DNA from: Anodontia alba
Taxonomy: Eukaryota; Mollusca; Bivalvia; Lucinida; Lucinidae
Reading direction: 5' to 3'
NCBI GenBank assembly: GCA_964016985.1
Contig: OZ024825.1
Location: 34,192,057-34,256,056, forward strand
Length of the DNA: 64,000 nucleotides
Shown in pieces: positions 54,317 to 64,000 of this stretch. The position numbers and the translations under genes were made by a program. How positions within the stretch are numbered: position 1 is the first letter of the stretch; every line of letters begins with the position of its first letter. Under the pieces are notes generated by a model, which was not told where the DNA came from, did no database searches, and saw only the letters and a list, made by a program, of their open reading frames with translations.

Positions 54317-54773
54317 AAAGGTTGAGGGGAAAGGCCTTGACAGTGTTTTGGATGATTGGAATGGAATTTCAAGCCCTGTTATCCTGAGAAAGATATAGGA
54401 ATATCAATAAGAAGTTACCCCTGGCCACTTTACTAGGGAAAGTTGGTCTCTCGACAGAAAATGACAGTTTGTCATTCACTTTGTCAGCCTTAACAACCTA
54501 CATCACAAGGATGATTATATCACAATTTTGACAGTAACTTTTTCAGATTCTTTTTTTTTGTTTTAATTAAAGCTTCTTTTCAGACACCATAGATTAGCTG
54601 TCTCCAGAACAAAATGAGCGTCTGAAACTCACTGAACATCTCAAAGCACTAAAATTCAAGCATTGTTTGGTAAAAGTATATAATTATGCACTGAAGGCGG
54701 ATATGATGTAGGCTGTCCAAATTTAACAAACATATTTTGAACTCATCACTTAAAGAAAATCGGTATGTTTTCG

Positions 54774-54906
54774 GGGGAGGCAAGTCTGTTAAATTTGTTT
54801 TATCCCCTTTCTGAAAAGGGGTCTAGTCTAAAAGGAAAATAATTTGCTCCCAAAGGGAGCAAATTATTTTTCTTTCAGAATAGACCCCTTTAAAAGGGGG
54901 ATAAGA
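54774..54906. mobile_element. MITE-F-like fold-back
   Basis: AAAAGGGGTCTAGTCTAAAA and TTTCAGAATAGACCCCTTT are the outer arms. The inner palindrome is AAAATAATTTGCTCCCAAAG / GGGAGCAAATTATTTTTC. GGGGGAGGCAAGTC precedes it, as at 1614. Confidence 0.6.
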
Positions 54907-56040
54907 GCACAGGAAAGCAAACAGGAAGTAACAAAAGTTGTTTCTTGTGTAAAATTGCCAAAAATCTGCCAAGTGTATCTATTCCCTAAAAGTGACAATA
55001 TTAACTTATTTTTATTCCTCTGTATTTGTCCTGTCTGTTTAAACTTTGTTCCAAGTACATTTGTTTCTTCTGAGAATATTCTCCAGTACATTAGGTAGGA
55101 ATATTTTCTTTCCCTCATTTTACCTCAGATAGATATGCTTGTTACTTCTTTATTTCTTTTATTTTAATTTTAGTAGCATAGTTATTATCCACTCTAGTGG
55201 AAAGAATATTTTCACATATTTGTTAAATTCATGTAGTTGAATTATTTTGGGAATAATTTTAGTTCAGTTGACATCCTTTTCTTTGAAATACATAACTGTT
55301 TCTTAATAATTGCTTATTCATTACGGAGGAAACCACTTGGCATTGTAATTAATGCTTTCAAATTTAATATAACAAAACTTTCAGCTTTCTTTATAAGGAA
55401 ACTATAATTTTTTATGATACATAACTGTAAAAGGGTCCCTTATGTCATAAGCAATTTAGAGCAAAGGTCCCAATCAGCCAAAAAGCATCAGTCCAGTCTA
55501 ATCAGGACCATATTTGATAGTATATTCTTTCAGTATCCAGTGTAAGCCAGCAATGAAGGCATGGATGCTCAGGCTGATCTGGGCTTTGGTTGCCTGCATA
55601 TTATGTAGGGGCCTTTTTGCTCATCGTATAATGAAATAACATTGTATTCACTCTAGAATTCATGTTAGAAATCAAAAGAACCAAAACAAGAGATATAGAG
55701 GTTCTTTATGGCTGGAATAATTCTTTGTATGCAAGGTTATCTAACAAACTCTTAGTTAGATTTGTTATGTTGTCATTGCAATTTCATTTAATATTTACCA
55801 AACTACAGGCAAGAATTTGCAAACAGTTAAAAAAAGGTTTCCCAAAACGCAAGGCTTGACATTCTTTCTCTTTGGTATTTTTCATAATTGAATGGTCGAT
55901 TCTGTGTGGATTCAAATGGAACATCAAGTTCTACTTTCAATATATGAAAAAAATGTCGTCATTTTTCTGTCACAGCTAGTAGTAGGGTAAAAGTTTAGGT
56001 AACCTTTAGTCTGCTGAATTTGATTTAAGCAGACAGCATT

Positions 56041-56248
56041 TTAACACTCGTCATGCTGAATAAATTAAGATGCCACACCTACTTCCCATTGTCAGCCAAT
56101 CAGATAACTTGATCTAGACTGTTGATATGAATTCACATACTGAATGATGAACAGTGACAAACAGTGCAGATCCAGATCAGTTGGCTTCTCTGGATCTACA
56201 CTGTTTGCAAAGACAGGGCATGTCCAGGTTCAGCAGGACTAGGGTTAA
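56041..56248. mobile_element. MITE-D3
   Basis: TTAA at 56041-56044 and 56245-56248. The arms are CACTCGTCATGCTGAATAA and TTCAGCAGGACTAGGG. The palindromic core has lost part of its right half (GGCTTCTCTGGATCTACAC). Confidence 0.75.
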
Positions 56249-56295
56249 AATATTTTCAAATTTTTCTCTTGGAAATAGGACTTTATTGAGATATT

Positions 56296-56474
56296 TTAAC
56301 CCATAAAGTGCCAAGCAAAATTTGTAATAGAAAACATTCTAAAAGTTTGTCTTGAAATTTCATGTGAATTTGCCAACAATTCACGTGAAATGTAGAGACT
56401 TATTTTGTATGATTTTTTTTTAAAGTGTCATCAGCTGCATCTGCTGCAGTTGTGATTGGCACTTTAAGGGTTAA
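56296..56474. mobile_element. MITE-C
   Basis: TTAA at 56296-56299 and 56471-56474. Arms CCCATAAAGTGCCAAGC and TTGGCACTTTAAGGG; core GAAATTTCATGTGAATT / AATTCACGTGAAATG. Confidence 0.7.
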
Positions 56475-57035
56475 AGGAAGAATTAGAAAAAATACTCATT
56501 AATTTGACATTGGCTAGTTTATTATCAATGTCTTAATAAATAAGTTTTTATTTGCCTGTAGATGCTACAATATTCTATAATGTTCCATATTACATATTAC
56601 AGAACCATAACAAAATATATTTTTGCATTGGAAGAATAAAAAAATCGTGAAAAATATTTCTTGCAGTCTTCTATTCAAATGTCAACTTTGTTAATAAGGG
56701 GAAAGATAAGCTTGATAATAAAATTAGAAATGATATTAAATACAATATCTTAAATTTATAATTGCAAAAGTTATGAGATATATTTGAAAACTAAAGCTCA
56801 GCATGGTTATTTTCATTTTTCTTTGTGTGTATTTATATATATTTTTTCCTGTCTGCCTGTCCCCAGCCACCTCCATTCCAACATGCTAATATACCATCTC
56901 AAAGCAGTCTGACCTAAGCTGGATTCATTAAATTTTATTTGCAACCAACGCAGTTGACGGGACATACGAAAACATTTCTGTTTTCTCCCCAGAGTAGAGC
57001 CCAGGATGACATTCATATCATCACCACTTGAATGA

Positions 57036-57314
57036 CATTACAAAAAGATGCCTATTCAAATATACTGAAACTTTAACAACCAGAAAATGAAAATATTCAG
57101 ATAAAAAATGCTGGTATTTTTTCATATTTTTGCTCAAACATAGATTGTGGGTACTCGTTAGAACTGCCTTGATGAGGCACTTCTAACTAGTACTCACAAT
57201 CTATGCTTTTGAGCAGAAATAAGAAAAATAATGCATACCCCTGTAAACTCCAGTTCTGCTATATAAAAGTGGTGTTTAATGGGGACAAAATTATATAGGC
57301 ATGTCTTCATGATG
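57036..57314. mobile_element. MITE-A2, reverse orientation
   Basis: The ends CATTACAAAAAGATGCC and ATGTCTTCATGATG are imperfect inverted repeats. The A2-specific arm (ATACCCCTGTAAACTCCAGT on this strand) is to the right of the shared core GTGGGTACTCGTTAGAACTG, opposite to 7976-8253. Confidence 0.7.
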
Positions 57315-57445
57315 AAATGCAAATTCGGTTTATTAAGGAAAAGTAAAATAATAAAAAAATATCCTGCATCATTTCAGATTCTGGAGCTAATGATTTGCTA
57401 TTTAAGTACACCCATGTCTGTCTTTCTTTTACCATCTTAACTGAT

Positions 57446-57634
57446 CATAGCACATCCAGATAAATATTTTTCTAATTTCATCATGAAAACATATGTTGTG
57501 GCTACTCTTTAGAAGCACCTTAGTGAGGCACTTCTAATGAGTATCCACAACATAATTATTATATTTTCGTGGAGAAATAAGAAAAAAATATCAATACTTT
57601 ATGGATGAAAATAAGAGCCTTATCAGGAGCTATA
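57446..57634. mobile_element. MITE-A, complete
   Basis: The ends CATAGCACATCCAGATAA and TTATCAGGAGCTATA; core GGCTACTCTTTAGAAGCACC with a complementary half; flanks AATATTTTTCTAATTTC and GAGAAATAAGAAAAAAAT. Confidence 0.75.
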
Positions 57635-57687
57635 ACTGATAGGCATCTCAGCTGCTGTTTTGTATGATCAGTAGTCTTTATGATTGA

Positions 57688-58190
57688 TAAGCATCCAACC
57701 TTACTTGCCATAAGTAATATCCAACCTTACTTGCCATAGGCAGTATCCAACCTGATTTGCCATAAGCATCCAACCTTACTTGCAATAAGTAGTATCCAAC
57801 TTCACTTACCATAAGCAATATCCAGCCTAACTTGCTATAAGCAGAATCCAACCTTACTTGCCGTAAGCAATATTCAACCTTGCCATTAGCAATATCCAAC
57901 CTCACTTGCTATAAGCAATATCCAACCTTGCATGCCATAAGCAATATCCAGCCACTAGCCATAAGCAATATCCAACCACACTTGTCATAAGCAATATCCA
58001 GCCTTGCCATTAGCAATATCCAACCTCACTTGCTATAAGCAATATCCAACTTCACATGCCATAAGCAATATCCAACCACTTTCTATAAGCAATATTCAGC
58101 CTCACTTGCCATAAGCAATATCCAACCTCATTTGCCATAAGCAGTATACCTCACTTGCCATAAGTAATATCCAACCTCACTTGCTATAAG
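57688..58190. repeat. ~25 bp minisatellite, about 20 units
   Basis: Units of 23-27 bp with consensus close to AATATCCAACCTCACTTGCC followed by ATAAGC. Some units are shortened (e.g. near 57880 and 58010). The array is confined to about 0.5 kb. The minus-strand open frames across it simply read the repeat. Confidence 0.9.
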
Positions 58191-58520
58191 ATTTGAATTA
58201 ATGAAATAAATCGGCAAACCCCACTTGCCTGTGTAGTCTTCATTCGCGCTTGTGGAGCCATGAAATCTAAAGAATTGATTGTAACAACTCAGACATAAAG
58301 TAAGTGACAGCAATAGCGCATGGTTTGATATGTACTATCTCTTTAGGCATCGTTTATACCTGACAAATTACTTGATCTCATACCATATGTATTTTAAAAC
58401 TTTATTTACAGCTTGCTTCATAACACTAGTCTTGTACCTTTCATTCTGCATTCAGACATAAATATAAATGTTTTAAAAACAATAACCAAGAGCAGAGCGA
58501 ATAGATTTTTAAATATTTTC

Positions 58521-58713
58521 TTAACCATAACCACTCTCCAGGCAAATTCATCAGACACTTTGAGATATTTGAAATATTTTTCTTATTTTTCCCAGAAAAT
58601 AGGCTTTGACATTTCATATAAATTGTCCCCATTGGAGATACTTGAAATGTCAACTTATTTTCTGAGAAAAATAAGATGTTTATAAAATTTCTACCCAGCA
58701 TGCTAAGCATAAA
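58521..58713. mobile_element. MITE-B
   Basis: TTAA at 58521-58524; arms CCATAACCACTCTCCAGGC and CCCAGCATGCTAAGCAT; core TTTGACATTTCATATAAATT and partner. The right TTAA has decayed to ATAA. Confidence 0.7.
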
Positions 58714-58865
58714 ACAGATATAGGAATGCTGGGAACACTGAATCATTCAAAATTGAGGGTAAAACCTCATTTATTTTATTCTATTAAATTTTCAGTGTTA
58801 AATTAGTTAGGTTACCCTGTATAGAGAAGTCATTGCTCAGAAACATATGCAAAAGCCTTAAGCTA

Positions 58866-59062
58866 CCATATTTACCATATGTATTTGGACAGACAGGCCT
58901 CAGCAAACAGTGTAGACCCAGATGAGCAGAATGCGGCATCTCTACGCTGCGATTTATCCAGCAATTTTTAGACACAACATCGGGGAGTAACTTTTACTTG
59001 TTCAAATTTTAAAACAAGTATGATAAGGAGTTGAGGTGTCCAAATACTTAGGGTAAATATGG
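58866..59062. mobile_element. MITE-D1, complete
   Basis: TA precedes at 58864-58865; ends CCATATTTACCATATGTATT and AATACTTAGGGTAAATATGG. It provides the intact D1 terminus used to interpret the nested insertion at 6185-6427. Confidence 0.75.
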
Positions 59063-59070
59063 TTAATACT

Positions 59071-59460
59071 TTAAAGGCTCTATATTCCTCAAAAATAGAC
59101 ATTTTTTTTTTATACAAGAAAGGTTTAGTAAATTGATATATAGAATTAATATGATCCTAAAATTGTGGCATCTCTTAGTCTGTAAAATTTCAGTTAGCCT
59201 CTTGTATTTGAACTGGTTAAAAAATGAACTGATTTTTGTCGTATCTCTGAATTAATGTTGGCAAGATTTAATGTTGGCAACATTAATTCAGAGATATGAT
59301 AAAAAAATAATTTCATTTCAAGAATGAGAGACTAACTGAAATTTTACAGGCTGTCAGGTGCCACATTTTGTGATTGTATTAATACTATACATGTATATCA
59401 ATTTATTAAACCTTTCTTGGATAATAAAATGTCTATTTTTGTGGAATATGGAGCTTTTAA
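59071..59460. mobile_element. 390 bp fold-back MITE, TTAA-flanked
   Basis: TTAA starts (59071-59074) and ends (59457-59460) the element. The inverted ends AGGCTCTATATTCCTCAAAA / TTTTGTGGAATATGGAGCT continue almost without break through AATAGACATTTT, AAACTGAAATT-type arms and an inner palindrome (CTGAATTAATGTTG / CAACATTAATTCAG near 59268). The arms pair over most of the length. Confidence 0.75.
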
Positions 59461-59498
59461 TGATATTATTTTTATCTAAAGTGAATGGATCCACTTCT

Positions 59499-59675
59499 AA
59501 AGGGAGGTCACTCTGATCTGAAAGTATTTTCCTCCCTTCTCAAAATGGGGCTACTCTGAAAGGAATAAATTTGCTTCCAGGGGCTTTGGGGTACACTATC
59601 TTTCAGAGTAGCCTGACCAACTCTGAGAAGTGATTTGTGTATCATAAGATCATTCTTATAGAGTGACCTCCCTTT
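59499..59675. mobile_element. MITE-F with perfect 16 bp TIRs
   Basis: AAAGGGAGGTCACTCT (59499-59514) and AGAGTGACCTCCCTTT (59660-59675). The inner arms GGGGCTACTCTGAAAGGA and ACTATCTTTCAGAGTAGCC are also inverted. Confidence 0.75.
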
Positions 59676-59741
59676 GAGAAGAAAATCAGCTTCCAGCCTA
59701 GGTGTTCTGTCTTTTAAGTAATTCTGTTCACTTTAGATATT

Positions 59742-59941
59742 TAAAACTTAAATTGCCAATCACAATTGCAGCAGATCACATCCTAAAATATTGTTGTTGA
59801 TTTTTTAAGAGAAAATAAGGCTTGACATTTCATGTGAATCATTTACCTACATGAAACTTTAGGCCTTATTTTCTTTGTAAAGCATTGCAAAAATTCAAAA
59901 TGTTGTCTGCTACAATTTGGCATGGCATTATAAATCTAATT
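59742..59941. mobile_element. MITE-C, degraded
   Basis: The left arm is AAATTGCCAATCACAATTGC. The core has GAGAAAATAAGGCTTGACAT and AGGCCTTATTTTCTTTG, with right arm GTTGTCTGCTACAATTTGGC. Confidence 0.6.
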
Positions 59942-60124
59942 AGGCTTGCCAAGGGAATAGGAATGTGATCCCAAGTGAGCTGTGCCATCAGAAAAGGGTT
60001 TCAGACCATGTGCAACAAGCAACTTCTCGGGTCAGCATGTCTGATCAGGGTCTTTTAACCTTGTCTTTGAAATGTCTTAGATACTGCAGAATGTATTTGG
60101 ACATATCAGACAGACCCCTTTTTG

Positions 60125-61515
60125 TCGCACCTGCTTTAGCATGGGCGACTTAGGCATGCAAGTTTCTGTCCGTCTGTTCGTCTGTCCATCTGTTCGCCTT
60201 TCCGTCAACATTTACACTGGGTGTCTTGTGAGCGCAACTCCTCTTACAGTATTGTACCGATCATTTTGAAATGTGTTTTCATCATGGTATGAAGATGTGC
60301 ATGTGGTTTGGATATAATTGTCAGCTTTTTCCACATTGTGAACTCAATATATAGACAGTGGGTATCTCTTGTGAGCGCAATTCCTCTTGCAGTTTTATAC
60401 TGATTGTTTTCAAACTTAGCATGTGTTTTCTTCATGGTATGAAGATGTGCATATGGTTTGGGTAAAATTGGAGAACATTTTTTGTCACTTTTTCCCACAT
60501 TGTGAACTTTGTCTTTTTTGACCCTCAGTATATAGACAATGAGTACCTCTTGTGAGCGCAACTCCTCTTACAGTTTTGTACCAATTGTTTTAAAACTTTG
60601 CATATGTTTTCTTCATGGTATGAGGATGTGCATGTGGTTTTGGTATAATTGTTAGAACATTTTTTGTCACTTTTTCCACATTGTGAACTTAGTCATTTTT
60701 CACCCTTTATAAACAGTTGGTACCTCTTGTGAGTGCAACTCCTCTTACAGTTTTGTACCGATTATTATGAAACTTTGCATGTGTTTTCTTCATGTTATGA
60801 GTATGTGCATGTGATTTGGATGTAATTGTTAGATTTTTTTTTTTCACTTATATATACACTTATATATGGACAGTGGGTACCTTGTGAGCCCAACTCTTCA
60901 TACAATTTTATACTAATCATTTTGGAACTTTGCACATGTTTTCTCCATAGTCTGAAGATGTGCACATGCTTTTCATATAATCCTTGCCGTATTTTTTGTC
61001 ACTTTTTTGTTCTTTTTGAACTTTGTCATTTACTGACCTCAGGTATAGACAGAGGGTACCATGTCATTGCAACTTCTCATACGATTTTAAACCGGTCTTT
61101 TTGAAACTTTGCACATATTTTCTCCCGTGTCTGCAGAAGTGCACGTGGGTTGGATATGATTTTATTTTTGTTTTTATCACTTTTTCCACTTTAACTTTGT
61201 CATTTTCTTAACCTCAGATTTTTTTCCACATTGTTCACTTAGTCATTTTTCACCCTCAATATATAGACAGTGGGTACCTCGTGAGCACAACTCCTCATAC
61301 AATTTTATATTAGTCTTTTTAAAACTTTGGACATGTTTTCTCCATAGTCTGAAGATGTACATCTGCTTTTTATATAATCCTTGTCTTAATTTTTGTCACT
61401 TTTCCAACCTAGCACTGCTAAGAATGAAATAAGCATATTTAATAACCACGTTCTGATTGTTGCTCCTGTGACTTTTGCCCCAGCAGGTGCGATGCCGCCT
61501 TCCGCGGAATTCTGG
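60125..61515 (+). mobile_element. Helitron-like element (HINE family 4), ~1.4 kb
   Basis: The 5' end TCGCACCTGCTTTAGCATGG forms an imperfect hairpin. The exact inverse AGCAGGTGCGA is at 61482-61492, followed by TGCCGCCTTCCGCGGAATTC (small CCGC/GCGG stem) and a likely end near 61515. After the 5' end comes a Y-rich GTCCGTCTGTTCGTCTGTCC stretch, then about seven ~150-180 bp units (GAGCGCAACTCCTCTTACAG, TCTTCATGGTATGAAGATGT, TATATAGACAGTGGGTACC). Later units are more diverged. Confidence 0.6.
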
Positions 61516-61668
61516 TCTTATGTCCTGGCACAACTGGGGTTCCTTGTTGTGGGATCATGTGCTGCCTGCAGCATGAGTGAACTTTTCCACTAATGTATTG
61601 TGTATTATGGAGGGTTGGTTTATTAGATACAACTGAATAATATTTTAAGCTGATAGATTGTACTTCAG

Positions 61669-61887
61669 TTAACCCTTAAAGCACCAAGAAAAATTTGTAG
61701 CAGATGACATTCTAAAAAAAACTAATTTTTCTTAGAAAATTAGCCTTGAAATTTCATGTGAATCATCTGCTTAGCAGATGATTCACATGAAATGTCAAGA
61801 CTTATTTTCTAAGAAAAAAAGAAATAATAAAAAAAAATATTTAAAAGTGTCTTCTGCTGCAGTTGTGATTGGCGCTTTAAGGGTTAA
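61669..61887. mobile_element. MITE-C, complete
   Basis: TTAA at 61669-61672 and 61884-61887; arms CCCTTAAAGCACCAAG and TTGGCGCTTTAAGGG; core GTGAATCATCTGCTTAGCAG and perfect complement with CATTTCATG arms. Confidence 0.8.
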
Positions 61888-62478
61888 GAACATGCTTAGA
61901 AGCAGGAATTAAGTGGCTTCTTGAAAGACAAATTCAATAAAATATTTTTACTTCAGTAATAAAAAAAGAAAATGGAAAGGCACAAGTGTGTATCAGGGAT
62001 TTTTGTGGCTAGTTTGGAAAGAGCCCAGTATTTTGCTCATTTTTGTAAGCAAAACTGGCAAACTGGGAATGAAAATTCAAGAAGTAAACATCAAAATATG
62101 GGAAAATCTGCATGGTTTAAAAGAATTATTATTTAGGAATCATGTTTGTAGTTTTTGTCTTTCAAAAAGCTTTTATTTGAGGTATCATCTGCTGCCCTTG
62201 TTATTGGCACTTTAAGCCTTAAACTCAAAGAAATGATACTTGGGACCTTGAGAATATGATACAGGTCAAGTTTTCAGGCCTAATATTATGGCTTCCAAAA
62301 TTTGTTTATTTGATAAGGTACCTTTCTCAGTGAAGGCCATGGTGAGTAGTATAATACTGAGAGCAGAAAAAGGGATTTTCAGATCATGTATGGGACCAGA
62401 ATAGACCATTGTCAGCATTCTGATCAGGCATTGTTCAGTTCACACACTGTAATTAGTCACAGATTTGAGCTGCTGCAG

Positions 62479-62661
62479 TGTGAAGTGGCTGAGTGGGGTT
62501 AGCTCTACCAACTGTGGATCATGAGGTCCGAATTCTTCTGGAAATGGAATTTGGTGCATGACTGTACAGTGATTCATTAAACAGAAACTTTCATTATATT
62601 TAGTTATCTCAGTATGAGTCAAAAAATGTTGAAAGGGATGTAAAACACCAAATCATCAGAA
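62479..62661 (+). mobile_element. tRNA-derived SINE, family S2
   Basis: Head AAGTGGCTGAGTGGGGTTAG with box B-like GAGGTCCGAATTCTTC; body GCATGACTGTACAGTGATTC and TTTCATTATATTTAGTTATC; tail TGAAAGGGATGTAAAACACC. Confidence 0.7.
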
Positions 62662-62933
62662 GCTGCAGAATGAGAAAATGTACTTTTCTTTTTAATCTGG
62701 GGCTGTGATTGTCTGCTGAAGATGTTTCTTTTATCACAGCCAACTTCAATTTGTTATGTAACATGCTATAAGTGTATGGATGTTTTTATTGAAAAAAAAA
62801 TTATAAAATAGTTGCATTATCTCTAACTTGTGCATGTTTTCACTCCTGAGACCATGTGACTACTAGTGGCCAATCAAGATGCTTTTATGATCCCACCTTG
62901 CTGTCTTAATTTGAATCATATTATGGTAAATGT

Positions 62934-63111
62934 CCTAAAATTTCAAACACCAAAGTGTCTGACAAAATGGCATATGCAAACAGTGCAGACCCAGATCAGA
63001 GTCAGACTGTTTGCCATTCCACTAAGTATCTTAAGCAATAGGTGCATAAAAAGCAAAATTTAGGCCAAAATAGTATGGCTTATAGAGTTCAAAATTTTAG
63101 AACATTTACAG
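62934..63111. mobile_element. MITE-D2
   Basis: TA (62932-62933, 63112-63113) flanks TGGTAAATGTCCTAAAATTT and AAAATTTTAGAACATTTACA. The D-type core is shortened to TGCAGACCCAGATCAGAG. Confidence 0.7.
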
Positions 63112-63349
63112 TACACAAAATGAGGCAAATCATTAGGAAATGTAACCGTACCGTTGAAGTGCCTTCAGCAATGACAGGTCAACTTTTTGCATTCATGCAG
63201 TCAGCCGAGTTTTGTAGATAGCGAATGATCCAAGGCTGCTTAGGTGGACAGGAAAGACTCTTATTGGTCAGCCTGGTCTTAGACTTCAAGTGTTGATGGA
63301 CATGTACATTTTCTCATGGTCCCAACCAGATGTCACACAAAATAGTGGC

Positions 63350-63548
63350 TTAACCCTTGTCATGCTGAATAAATTAAGCTGCCACACCCACTTCTAATTT
63401 TTAGCCAATCATATTGCTTGTTCCAGTTGTTAGTACAAATTCACATATACTTAATGACAAACAGTATAGATCCAGATCAGTTGACTTCTGAAGATCTACA
63501 CTGTTTGCAAAGGCAGGGTATATCTGGGTTCAGCAGGACATGGGTGAA
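63350..63548. mobile_element. MITE-D3, right TTAA decayed
   Basis: TTAA at 63350-63353; arms CCCTTGTCATGCTGAAT and TTCAGCAGGACATGGG; core CCAGATCAGTTGACTTCTG with a shortened right half. Confidence 0.7.
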
Positions 63549-63611
63549 GCCACAAATAATAAAATGCAAACCAGTTAGGATCTTTGCAGCTTTTTTTTTT
63601 TCTAGACGATA

Positions 63612-63730
63612 ATAGCTCTAGATAAAAGTGCTGTCCAGGTTTATTTTCTTATTTCTCCTGGCACCCCAGCGAGGCTCTTTTAATGATTACAGGCAATGCA
63701 AGGTTTTGCAGAGAAATAAGAAAAAAATCA
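63612..63730. mobile_element. MITE-A, right end replaced by MITE-E
   Basis: Left end ATAGCTCTAGATAAAAGTG, then TTCTTATTTCTCC and GAGAAATAAGAAAAAAATCA. The sequence changes to MITE-E at 63731. The central palindrome is partly deleted. Confidence 0.6.
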
Positions 63731-63976
63731 GGGCCCAGTTATTAAAAAATAACAATGCCATTATATAATGTATCGTTAAAACTTTGATCATTAAATTTGG
63801 CATATATGCTAATATTTTTGCTGAAAAAAATGTGAGTAGCTTTTGCATTTGCAAAAGCTACTCACATTTTTTTCAGCAAAAATACCTGTGAATTAGTTAT
63901 TGTACTTACTAGAACAGGTAACATTTTGACCACTAATGAGCTCGTTAAGCTAATGATGATTTGAACAACTGGGCCC
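63731..63976. mobile_element. MITE-E, complete
   Basis: Ends GGGCCCAGTTATTAAAA and TTTGAACAACTGGGCCC; internal palindrome TTTTGCATTTGCAAAAGCTA with long AAAAAATGTGAG / CTCACATTTTTT arms. It lies at the right edge of the window. Confidence 0.8.
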
Positions 63977-64000
63977 AGTTCTGAAACACCTTATCTAGAA

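Larger units (their letters stand above)
48784..64000 (+). other. Intron (3' part outside window) of the spectraplakin gene
   Basis: It begins with donor GTATTT. No further exon with acceptable splice sites and a spectrin-like or plakin-like translation was found, so the rod and tail exons presumably lie to the right. 48784-49700 and 54920-56030 contain no recognised repeat or gene. The remainder is a mosaic of MITEs, one young SINE, a Helitron-like element and a minisatellite, listed separately. Confidence 0.6.

Noticed and set aside
54844..55118. Paired open frames of 84 codons on opposite strands
   Set aside because: They start inside a fold-back MITE, have low-complexity translations with no motif, and show no splice-site support as an exon of the spectraplakin.
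57688..58190. CRISPR-like short repeats
   Set aside because: Units of ~25 bp follow each other without unique spacers, so it is a minisatellite.
61393..61593. Open frame of 66 codons ending CAACSMSELFH
   Set aside because: It overlaps the 3' end of the HINE family 4 element and has no homologous feature I can recognise.

Overview
The window looks like nuclear DNA of a bivalve mollusc, possibly a venerid-type clam; that placement is inference. It is AT-rich and intron-rich. It is packed with hairpin MITEs, tRNA-headed SINEs that share a long conserved middle domain, and Helitron-like elements built around ~150 bp tandem cores. No bacterial-type genes, rRNA or genuine tRNA genes are visible.

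Only one gene is supported. It is a + strand spectraplakin (MACF1/dystonin/Short stop/VAB-10 family cytolinker) that enters from the left and leaves to the right. Four coding exons can be placed by splice sites and reading frame: 12214-12435 (74 codons, helical spectrin/plakin-type segment), 16728-21203 (1,492 codons), 31163-36856 (1,898 codons) and 42622-48783 (2,054 codons). All four are phase 0 at both ends, so they join in frame and any giant exon could be skipped without a frameshift. The three giant exons encode roughly 130 degenerate plakin (plectin) repeats, a very long repeat array expected to bind intermediate filaments or other cytoskeletal partners. The third giant exon also carries a textbook bipartite nuclear-localisation motif and a Ser-Pro-rich tail. 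Neither the actin-binding head nor the spectrin rod/GAS2 tail is in the window.

The rest is intron: 1-12213, 12436-16727, 21204-31162, 36857-42621 and 48784-64000. It contains (i) at least five families of Helitron-like/HINE-type elements with a 5' hairpin, inverted subterminal repeats, tandem cores and a short 3' terminal motif before T-rich DNA (two long copies at 12943-15578 and 23624-26630, others at 26802-28702, 37823-39567, 60125-61515, 2401-2518, 30327-30521); (ii) dozens of fold-back MITEs; (iii) two tRNA-derived SINE families; (iv) a ~25 bp minisatellite at 57688-58190.

The most unusual pattern is modularity among the MITEs. A few long palindromic cores recur inside elements whose outer inverted repeats and target sites (TTAA, TA or other) are unrelated. 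There are explicit chimeras and nested insertions with readable target-site duplications. A second point of interest is a ~1.9 kb element whose ~155 bp repeats each carry TCAAGGTCA-like nuclear-receptor half-sites.
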